DNA from: Citrobacter farmeri
GTDB taxonomy: Bacteria; Pseudomonadota; Gammaproteobacteria; Enterobacterales; Enterobacteriaceae
Assembly: GCF_019048065.1 (NCBI RefSeq)
Contig: NZ_CP077291.1
Location: forward strand, 1,550,001 to 1,614,000
Reading direction: 5' to 3'
Length of the DNA: 64,000 nucleotides
The position numbers were made by a program, and so were the translations under genes. Shown in pieces: positions 58,035 to 64,000 of the stretch; the stretch's first letter is position 1; every line of letters starts with the position of its first letter. The notes under the pieces were generated by a model. The model worked only from the letters and a program-made list of their open reading frames with translations, did not search any database and had not been told where the DNA came from.

Positions 58035-58871
58035 TTATTTCATCAAATATTCTGAATGGAAGCGCAGATGATCCTCAATGAATGAGGCAATAAAGTAATA
58101 GCTGTGATCGTAGCCGGGCTGAATGCGCAGCGTCATCGGCCAGGCTTTCTGACGTGCGGCTTCCGCAAGTACGGCCGGTTGTAGCTGGTCGGCCAGAAAC
58201 TGATCGCTATCACCCTGGTCAATCAGCATTGGGATGGCATCTTCCGGCCGGCTGGCGTACATCAGTGCGCAACTGTCCCATTCCGTCCATGCGGCCTGGT
58301 CCTCGCCCAGATAGGCGCGAAACGCTTTCTCTCCCCATGGGACGCGGCATGGATTAACAATTGGCGCAAAAGCGGAAACGCTGGTGTATTTACCCGGATT
58401 TTTCAATGCCATGATCAGCGCGCCGTGCCCCCCCATTGAGTGCCCTGCGATCGCGCAGCGCTCGCTGACGTTAAAATGCGCCTGAATCAGGGCCGGAAGT
58501 TCATCACGCACGTAGTCATACATGCGGAAATGGGCAGCCCAGGGTTGTTGTGTCGCATTGAGATAAAAACCGGCCCCCTGGCCCAGGTCATAACCCTCAT
58601 CGTTGGCGACCTGTTCGCCACGCGGGCTGGTATCCGGCATGACTAATACGATACCCAATTCAGCCGCGATACGCTGCGCCCCCGCTTTGGTGGTAAAGTT
58701 TTCATCATTACAGGTTAACCCGGACAACCAGTACAAAACCGGCGGAGGGGTGGTGTCGCGAGGGGGAGGGAGAAAAATGCTGAACGTCATTGCACAGTTC
58801 AGCGTGGTGGAGTCGTGTCGCCAGCGTTGCTGCCAGCCTTCAAAACAGCGGTGCTCTTCGAGCATTTCCAT
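58035..58871 (-). CDS. yeiG: YeiG, S-formylglutathione hydrolase
   Basis: Alpha/beta-hydrolase of the esterase D family that hydrolyses S-formylglutathione to formate and glutathione in formaldehyde detoxification. At 278 residues it equals E. coli. The nucleophile Ser145 is in GHSMGGHG. The acid and histidine (about Asp223 and His256, in YDHSYYF) complete the triad. The SD GGAG precedes the ATG. It is a paralogue of FrmB but not next to frmA here. Confidence 0.95.
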   Translation of the reverse strand: MEMLEEHRCFEGWQQRWRHDSTTLNCAMTFSIFLPPPRDTTPPPVLYWLSGLTCNDENFTTKAGAQRIAAELGIVLVMPDTSPRGEQVANDEGYDLGQGAGFYLNATQQPWAAHFRMYDYVRDELPALIQAHFNVSERCAIAGHSMGGHGALIMALKNPGKYTSVSAFAPIVNPCRVPWGEKAFRAYLGEDQAAWTEWDSCALMYASRPEDAIPMLIDQGDSDQFLADQLQPAVLAEAARQKAWPMTLRIQPGYDHSYYFIASFIEDHLRFHSEYLMK

Positions 58872-59179
58872 GCGTGGCTCCTTATTGTGTTGAACCTGAA
58901 TGTGTTCGCAAACTCCCCATAATACAGATAATTCATGGCACTGTGAGTAACTTTCACTTCCGCATTCAGCAAACTTACTTCATCATCGTTACAACGTTGA
59001 TTTAACACTTTCTGTTGCCTTGCCCAAAACAGCGCTTGAAAGGCTGCGGCAATTTCAATAATTATCGTTGCGAATACTGGATTATGTGCGCGGCCTCACG
59101 CACAATAATCAAGCTGTCTACAGCTTACAAACTTTGCCCCACGTAGGGCAGAGGCGCCACACCTGCAGGAGAAAAATAA
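58872..59179. other. yeiG-folE divergent regulatory region
   Basis: 308 bases without a gene. An imperfect hairpin (GATTATGTGCG with CGCACAATAATC, 59080-59110) lies 70-100 bases before folE. AGCTGTCT at 59112-59119 weakly resembles a MetJ met-box; folE is a MetJ target in E. coli, but a second good box was not found. Confidence 0.5.
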
Positions 59180-59848
59180 ATGTCATCACTCAGTAAAGAA
59201 GCGGCCCTGGTTCATGAAGCGCTGGTTGCGCGAGGGCTGGAAACGCCGCTGCGCCCACCCGTGCATGAGATGGATAACGAAACGCGTAAACGTCTTATCT
59301 CAGGCCATATGACCGAGATCATGCAGCTGCTGAACCTCGATCTGAGCGATGACAGCCTGATGGAAACGCCGCATCGCATCGCCAAAATGTATGTCGATGA
59401 GATTTTCTCCGGTCTGGATTACGCCAATTTCCCGAAAATCACCGTCATTGAAAACAAAATGAAGGTCGATGAGATGGTGACGGTACGCGACATCACGCTG
59501 ACCAGTACCTGCGAGCATCACTTTGTGACCATCGATGGCAAAGCCACCGTGGCCTATATCCCGAAAGATTCAGTGATTGGTCTGTCGAAGATCAACCGCA
59601 TCGTCCAGTTCTTTGCACAACGTCCGCAGGTACAGGAGCGTTTAACGCAGCAAATTCTGACCGCGCTGCAAACCCTGCTGGGGACCAACAACGTGGCAGT
59701 GTCGATTGATGCTGTGCATTACTGTGTGAAAGCGCGCGGTATTCGCGATGCCACGAGTGCGACCACCACCACCTCGCTTGGTGGCCTGTTCAAATCGAGC
59801 CAGAATACGCGTCAGGAATTTTTGCGCGCGGTACGTCATCACAACTGA
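59180..59848 (+). CDS. folE: GTP cyclohydrolase I
   Basis: Catalyses the first step of tetrahydrofolate synthesis, GTP to 7,8-dihydroneopterin triphosphate. It has 222 residues. Zinc ligands Cys111 and His114 in STCEHHF and Cys182 in HYCVKARG are present, along with the GLSKINRIV segment. The SD CAGGAG precedes the ATG. It lies 14 bases before yeiB and is likely cotranscribed. Confidence 0.97.
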   Translation: MSSLSKEAALVHEALVARGLETPLRPPVHEMDNETRKRLISGHMTEIMQLLNLDLSDDSLMETPHRIAKMYVDEIFSGLDYANFPKITVIENKMKVDEMVTVRDITLTSTCEHHFVTIDGKATVAYIPKDSVIGLSKINRIVQFFAQRPQVQERLTQQILTALQTLLGTNNVAVSIDAVHYCVKARGIRDATSATTTTSLGGLFKSSQNTRQEFLRAVRHHN

Positions 59849-59862
59849 TTAAGGCAGGGGCT

Positions 59863-61020
59863 ATGGAGCGTAATGTCACGCTGGATTTTGTTCGTGGCGT
59901 TGCCATCCTTGGCATCCTGCTATTGAATATCAGCGCCTTTGGTCTGCCAAAGGCGGCTTATCTCAATCCCGCCTGGTACGGAAATATTACCGCTTCAGAT
60001 GCCTGGACCTGGGCCATTCTGGATCTGTTCGCCCAGGTAAAATTCCTCACCCTTTTTGCACTGCTGTTTGGAGCAGGTCTGCAAATGCTGCTGCCACGCG
60101 GCAAGCGCTGGATTCAGTCGCGTTTGACCCTGTTGGTACTACTCGGTTTTATTCATGCTTTGCTGTTCTGGGATGGTGATATTCTGCTGGCCTATGGGCT
60201 GGTGGGGTTGATCTGCTGGCGACTGGTACGCGACGCACCGTCCGTGAAAAGCCTGTTTAACACCGGGGTGGTACTTTATCTGGCTGGTATTGGCGTTCTG
60301 TTGCTGCTTGGCGCGATTTCTGGTACTGCCTCTAATCGCGCCTGGACCCCGGATGCTTCAGCGTTATTATATGAAAAATTCTGGAAAGTTAACGGCGGCG
60401 TCGACGCCATCAGCAATCGGGTTGAAGGATTATCAAACAGCCTGTTGGCGCTCGGCGCTCAGTACGGCTGGCAACTGGCGGGCATGATGTTGCTCGGTGC
60501 GGCACTGATGCGCAGCGGCTGGTTGAAAGGGCAGTTTCGCCTTTCACATTACCGGCGAAGCGGCTTTTTACTGATTGCTGTGGGGCTGCTGATTAACCTG
60601 CCTGCCGTGATTGCGCAGTGGCAACTGGACTGGAACTATCGCTGGTGCGCCTTCCTGTTACAGGCTCCGCGTGAACTCAGCGCGCCGTTTCAGACGCTCG
60701 GCTATACCGCGCTGATGTTTGGCTACTGGCCGCAGCTTAGCCGCAGTAAAATTGTTCTCGCGATTGCTTGTGTCGGACGAATGGCGCTGACGAATTACCT
60801 GTTGCAAACCCTGATTTGCACCACACTGTTTTATCAATTCGGCTTATTTATGAAATATGACCGTCTTGAGCTGCTGCTGTTTGTTTTCCCGGTGTGGCTG
60901 GCAAATCTGCTTTTCTCCGTGATTTGGCTGCGATTCCTGCCTCAGGGGCCGGTGGAGTGGCTCTGGCGGCAATTAACCCTTCGTGCGTCAGGGATGTCAT
61001 TGCCCCATACATCCAGATAA
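59863..61020 (+). CDS. yeiB: YeiB, DUF418 family membrane protein
   Basis: 385-residue membrane protein with about ten helices, in the DUF418/acyltransferase-3-like superfamily; the N-terminal DFVRGVAILGILLLN is typical. Function not established. It is coupled to folE by a short gap, an order conserved in E. coli, with galS downstream on the same strand. Confidence 0.92.
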   Translation: MERNVTLDFVRGVAILGILLLNISAFGLPKAAYLNPAWYGNITASDAWTWAILDLFAQVKFLTLFALLFGAGLQMLLPRGKRWIQSRLTLLVLLGFIHALLFWDGDILLAYGLVGLICWRLVRDAPSVKSLFNTGVVLYLAGIGVLLLLGAISGTASNRAWTPDASALLYEKFWKVNGGVDAISNRVEGLSNSLLALGAQYGWQLAGMMLLGAALMRSGWLKGQFRLSHYRRSGFLLIAVGLLINLPAVIAQWQLDWNYRWCAFLLQAPRELSAPFQTLGYTALMFGYWPQLSRSKIVLAIACVGRMALTNYLLQTLICTTLFYQFGLFMKYDRLELLLFVFPVWLANLLFSVIWLRFLPQGPVEWLWRQLTLRASGMSLPHTSR

Positions 61021-61050
61021 CGATCTGGATCACAATCATTAACAAAATGG

Positions 61051-61066
61051 ATGTAAGCGCTTTCAT
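61051..61066. promoter_or_regulatory. Gal operator upstream of galS
   Basis: ATGTAAGCGCTTTCAT differs from the GalR/GalS consensus GTGKAANCGNTTNCAC only at its outermost bases. It lies 97 bases before the galS ATG, where GalS autoregulation is expected. Confidence 0.75.
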
Positions 61067-61069
61067 CGC

Positions 61070-61085
61070 TGTGACCGCACTCACG
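61070..61085. promoter_or_regulatory. CRP-like site upstream of galS
   Basis: TGTGACCGCACTCACG has TGTGA and TCAC(G) half-sites with 6-bp spacing, directly after the Gal operator. It fits cAMP-CRP control of galS. Confidence 0.65.
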
Positions 61086-61162
61086 TAGTCCTTTTCCCTC
61101 CGCTGACAAAATAGCCGCCAGTTATGCAGTGAGTGACTGCAATCCCAGACAAGGTAGTGAAT

Positions 61163-62185
61163 ATGATCACCATTCGTGATGTGGCGCGTCAGGCGGGCGT
61201 ATCCGTGGCGACGGTTTCCCGCGTATTAAACAACAGCGCGCTGGTCAGTCCCGATACGCGCGAGGCGGTAATGAAGGCGGTGACGCTGCTGGGCTATCGG
61301 CCAAATGCTAATGCCCAGGCGCTGGCCACGCAGGTCAGTGAGACGATTGGCGTGGTGGTAATGGACGTTTCCGATGCCTTTTTTGGCGCGCTGGTGAAAG
61401 CAGTGGATATGGTCGCTCAGCAACATCAGAAATACGTGCTGATCGGCAACAGCTATCATGAAGCCGAAAAGGAGCGCCACGCTATTGAGGTATTGATCCG
61501 CCAGCGGTGTAATGCCTTGATTGTTCACTCGAAAGCATTAAGCGATCGGGAACTGGGCGAGTTTATGGATCAGATCCCCGGCATGGTGCTGATCAACCGT
61601 ATTGTCCCTGGCTACGCCCATCGCTGCGTCTGCCTGGACAATATCAGCGGCGCGAAAATGGCGACCCGCATGCTATTGAATAACGGTCATCAGCGCATTG
61701 GTTACCTGGCCTCCAGTCATCGCATTGAAGATGACGTCATGCGCCGGGAAGGATGGAGCAGCGCGCTCAAAGAGCAGGGTATTGTCCCGCCGGAAAGTTG
61801 GATCGGCACCGGTTCGCCGGATATGCAGGGCGGTGAGGCGGCGATGGTGGAGTTGCTGGGGCGTAACCTGCAGCTAACCGCCGTATTCGCCTATAACGAC
61901 AACATGGCTGCCGGGGCGCTGACGGCGCTGAAGGACAATGGCATTTCTATCCCCTTACACCTTTCAATCATTGGTTTTGACGATATTCCCATCGCCCGTT
62001 ACACCGATCCTCAACTGACAACGGTGCGCTATCCTATTGCTTCTATGGCAAAACTGGCGACAGAACTTGCCTTGCAGGGCGCGGCTGGGACGTTGGATTT
62101 ATCCGCGACACATTGCTTTATGCCGACCCTCGTACGGCGTCATTCGGTTGCTGTGCGACAGAATGCGGCGGCGATCACTAACTGA
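61163..62185 (+). CDS. galS: GalS, galactose isorepressor
   Basis: LacI/GalR-family repressor of mglBAC and its own gene. It has 340 residues: an N-terminal HTH ([22 protein letters not shown], positions 3 onward), a hinge helix, and a periplasmic-binding-protein-like galactose domain. The ATG at 61163 (MITIRDV) is the family start; the reading from 61133 is rejected. The C-terminus is about six residues shorter than E. coli GalS. Confidence 0.96.
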   Translation: MITIRDVARQAGVSVATVSRVLNNSALVSPDTREAVMKAVTLLGYRPNANAQALATQVSETIGVVVMDVSDAFFGALVKAVDMVAQQHQKYVLIGNSYHEAEKERHAIEVLIRQRCNALIVHSKALSDRELGEFMDQIPGMVLINRIVPGYAHRCVCLDNISGAKMATRMLLNNGHQRIGYLASSHRIEDDVMRREGWSSALKEQGIVPPESWIGTGSPDMQGGEAAMVELLGRNLQLTAVFAYNDNMAAGALTALKDNGISIPLHLSIIGFDDIPIARYTDPQLTTVRYPIASMAKLATELALQGAAGTLDLSATHCFMPTLVRRHSVAVRQNAAAITN

Positions 62186-62207
62186 TGATTTCGCCAGATG
62201 TAACCGC

Positions 62208-62223
62208 TTTCAATATGTGAGTA
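62208..62223. promoter_or_regulatory. Gal operator of the mglBAC promoter
   Basis: ATGTAACCGCTTTCAA differs from the GalR/GalS consensus at its two outer bases. It is immediately upstream of the CRP site of mglB, so GalS would interfere with CRP activation. Confidence 0.75.
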
Positions 62224-62225
62224 AA

Positions 62226-62241
62226 TTCACAGTATCTTAAC
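62226..62241. promoter_or_regulatory. CRP site of the mglBAC promoter
   Basis: TGTGAGTAAATTCACA is a perfect TGTGA-N6-TCACA palindrome. mglBAC is strongly CRP-dependent in E. coli. A TATGAT at 62253-62258 is one possible -10. Confidence 0.88.
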
Positions 62242-62315
62242 ATTGTCGTCGCTATGATGGCACCGCTTGTCGCACTGTAACTACGATGTAACTGTGAGTA
62301 ATCACTTTTACCGAG

Positions 62316-62331
62316 GTAAAAGCGCTTTAAG
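62316..62331. promoter_or_regulatory. possible second Gal operator in the mglB leader
   Basis: GTAAAAGCGCTTTAAG keeps the central AANCGNTT of the GalR/GalS consensus but has about four outer mismatches. It lies about 100 bases downstream of the first operator, a distance that could allow looping. Confidence 0.4.
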
Positions 62332-62481
62332 CGAAATTAAAGCCTATTTCTGGAGCGTTACCGGGCAAGGAAGAGAGATTTTTTTAAAATGAGCCTCGGC
62401 GTCTACATAACACTTCATTAACGTTTGTCCCGCCGGGCATTTATCTTACGTACTACCCTGCATAATAGAACCGGAGTTACC

Positions 62482-63480
62482 ATGAATAAGAAGGTGTTGA
62501 CCCTTTCTGCCGTTATGGCAAGCATGTTATTCGGCGCGGCTGCGCACGCTGCTGATACTCGCATCGGTGTGACAATCTATAAATATGACGATAACTTTAT
62601 GTCCGTGGTGCGTAAGGCTATCGAAGCAGACGCGAAAGCGGCGCCAGATGTTCAACTGCTGATGAACGACTCGCAGAACGACCAGTCCAAACAGAACGAT
62701 CAGATCGACGTGCTGTTGGCAAAAGGCGTTAAAGCGCTGGCTATCAACCTGGTTGACCCGGCGGCTGCGGGTACTGTTATTGAGAAAGCGCGCGGTCAGA
62801 ACGTGCCAGTGGTCTTCTTCAACAAAGAACCTTCGCGTAAAGCTCTGGACAGCTATGACAAGGCTTACTACGTCGGTACTGACTCCAAAGAATCCGGTAT
62901 TATCCAGGGCGATCTGATTGCCAAACACTGGGCGGCAAACCAGGGCTGGGATCTGAACAAAGACGGTCAGATTCAGTTCGTACTGCTGAAAGGCGAGCCG
63001 GGTCATCCGGATGCAGAAGCACGTACGACTTACGTCATTAAAGAGCTGAACGACAAAGGCATCAAAACCGAGCAGTTGCAGTTAGATACCGCGATGTGGG
63101 ACACCGCAATGGCGAAAGACAAAATGGACGCGTGGCTCTCCGGTCCGAACGCGAACAAAATTGAAGTGGTTATCGCCAACAACGATGCAATGGCAATGGG
63201 TGCGGTTGAAGCGCTGAAAGCGCACAACAAAACCAGCGTGCCGGTATTTGGCGTCGATGCCCTGCCAGAAGCGCTGGCGCTGGTGAAATCCGGTGCGCTG
63301 GCCGGTACTGTGCTGAACGATGCGAACAACCAGGCAAAAGCGACCTTTGATCTGGCGAAAAACCTCGCTGACGGCAAGGGCGCCGCCGATGGCACTGAGT
63401 GGAAAATCGAAAATAAAATCGTCCGCGTTCCTTACGTAGGCGTTGATAAAGATAACCTGGCCGAGTTCACCAAGAAGTAA
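62482..63480 (+). CDS. mglB: MglB, periplasmic galactose/glucose-binding protein
   Basis: Periplasmic binding protein for D-galactose and D-glucose that feeds MglAC and signals through Trg in chemotaxis. At 332 residues it equals E. coli, with a signal peptide 1-23 (ending AAHA). The calcium loop DLNKDGQIQ (about 157-165) and binding residues in [13 protein letters not shown] are conserved. The ATG at 62482 follows CGGAG; the reading from 62425 is rejected. Confidence 0.97.
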   Translation: MNKKVLTLSAVMASMLFGAAAHAADTRIGVTIYKYDDNFMSVVRKAIEADAKAAPDVQLLMNDSQNDQSKQNDQIDVLLAKGVKALAINLVDPAAAGTVIEKARGQNVPVVFFNKEPSRKALDSYDKAYYVGTDSKESGIIQGDLIAKHWAANQGWDLNKDGQIQFVLLKGEPGHPDAEARTTYVIKELNDKGIKTEQLQLDTAMWDTAMAKDKMDAWLSGPNANKIEVVIANNDAMAMGAVEALKAHNKTSVPVFGVDALPEALALVKSGALAGTVLNDANNQAKATFDLAKNLADGKGAADGTEWKIENKIVRVPYVGVDKDNLAEFTKK

Positions 63481-63487
63481 GTTTGTG

Positions 63488-63512
63488 GGGCGCGATAATT
63501 ATCGCGCCCTTT
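63488..63512 (+). terminator. palindromic hairpin between mglB and mglA
   Basis: A perfect 22-base palindrome with arms GGGCGCGATAA and TTATCGCGCCC (63488-63509) is followed by TTTC, 8 bases after the mglB stop. It likely attenuates or protects the mglB message so that binding protein exceeds transporter, as known for such operons. Confidence 0.75.
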
Positions 63513-63547
63513 CATCACGCACTCTGCGAGGCCAACAAGGTATAATT

Positions 63548-64000
63548 ATGGTCAGCACAACTACTCAGCCGTCAGGCGAATTCTTGTTGGAAATGAGCGG
63601 CATCAACAAGTCTTTTCCCGGCGTTAAGGCACTTGATAATGTTAATTTAAAAGTCCGCCCGCATTCGATTCATGCCTTAATGGGAGAGAATGGCGCAGGA
63701 AAGTCGACACTATTAAAATGTCTTTTTGGGATCTATCAGAAAGATTCTGGCAGCATATTATTTCAGGGTAAAGAAATCGATTTTCATTCAGCCAAAGAAG
63801 CGCTGGAGAATGGTATTTCAATGGTACACCAGGAGTTAAACCTGGTATTACAGCGTTCTGTAATGGACAACATGTGGCTGGGACGTTATCCCACCAAAGG
63901 CATGTTTGTCGATCAGGAGAAAATGTACCGTGATACCAAAGCTATTTTTGACGAGCTGGATATTGATATCGATCCGCGTGCGCGCGTCGGAACATTGTCC
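63548..64000 (+). CDS. mglA: MglA, galactose ABC transporter ATPase (truncated by window end)
   Basis: The first 151 codons of the sugar ABC ATPase that powers MglBAC; the E. coli protein has 506 residues and two ATPase domains. Walker [10 protein letters not shown] is at 46-54, and the Q-loop region MVHQELNLV is visible. ATG at 63548. Truncation is due to the window edge, not to mutation. Confidence 0.95.
   Translation, partial: MVSTTTQPSGEFLLEMSGINKSFPGVKALDNVNLKVRPHSIHALMGENGAGKSTLLKCLFGIYQKDSGSILFQGKEIDFHSAKEALENGISMVHQELNLVLQRSVMDNMWLGRYPTKGMFVDQEKMYRDTKAIFDELDIDIDPRARVGTLS

Noticed and set aside
57977..58081. A 34-codon ORF with a good SD, antisense to the end of yeiG
   Set aside because: It runs through the yeiG terminator and coding strand, has no recognisable similarity, and its purine-rich start region explains the apparent SD.
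59112..59127. MetJ operator upstream of folE
   Set aside because: Only one weak 8-base half (AGCTGTCT) is seen; tandem met-boxes are needed for a confident call.
1..64000. CRISPR array, insertion sequence or prophage
   Set aside because: No regularly spaced repeats, transposase, integrase or phage structural gene was found on either strand.

Overview
This window is a typical piece of an enterobacterial chromosome. Almost every gene product is recognisable as an Escherichia coli orthologue of equal or nearly equal length, and gene order follows the E. coli mqo-eco-nap-ccm-narP ... yej ... fru ... cirA-folE-galS-mgl segment. Several differences from E. coli K-12 (a gtrABC cassette beside tRNA-Pro, uxuA divergent from yeiQ, and a psu operon that directly abuts yeiI) suggest a relative such as Citrobacter. 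The genus is an inference and is not proven by the sequence.

Layout. 1-2239: malate:quinone oxidoreductase (mqo) and the convergent periplasmic protease inhibitor ecotin. 2240-14812: the periplasmic nitrate reductase operon napFDAGHBC followed within 14 bases by the complete cytochrome c maturation operon ccmABCDEFGH. They are preceded by an FNR-like site and a perfect 7-2-7 NarP/NarL palindrome exactly 20 bp apart. The ccm proteins mature the c-type hemes of NapB and NapC, so supply and demand are coupled, and the response regulator NarP lies just downstream. 15615-18616: a gtrABC-type O-antigen modification cassette inserted between narP and tRNA-Pro(GGG). 18780-26985: housekeeping genes lapC/yejM, yejL, yejK, rplY, radD, rsuA, bcr and yejG. 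26989-32520: the YejABEF peptide (microcin C) ABC importer. 32617-37081: a CSS/EAL cyclic-di-GMP phosphodiesterase, the peptidoglycan hydrolase MepS, the lipid A kinase LpxT and a zinc-binding GTPase YeiR.

37198-40060: a divergent hexuronate pair, a fructuronate reductase-type dehydrogenase and mannonate dehydratase UxuA, with ExuR/UxuR-like operators between them. 40118-42274: EfpL, YeiW and the sugar exporter SetB. 42544-46465: the fructose PTS operon fruBKA with two Cra sites. 46604-51068: pseudouridine catabolism psuKGT facing the HTH-kinase YeiI, which appears cotranscribed with endonuclease IV (nfo). 52032-55698: YeiH, its divergent LysR regulator YeiE, and lysine permease LysP. 55764-61020: the siderophore receptor CirA, S-formylglutathione hydrolase YeiG, FolE and YeiB. 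61163-64000: GalS and the start of the mglBAC galactose transporter, with mglA cut by the window edge.

No IS element, prophage structural gene, integrase or CRISPR array was seen. I found no clearly new multi-gene system. The points most worth a second look are the gtr cassette with its poorly characterised type-specific transferase, the uxuA/yeiQ divergon, several perfect inverted repeats in promoter regions (psuK, nfo, yeiE/yeiH, narP), and a duplicated segment upstream of mepS.
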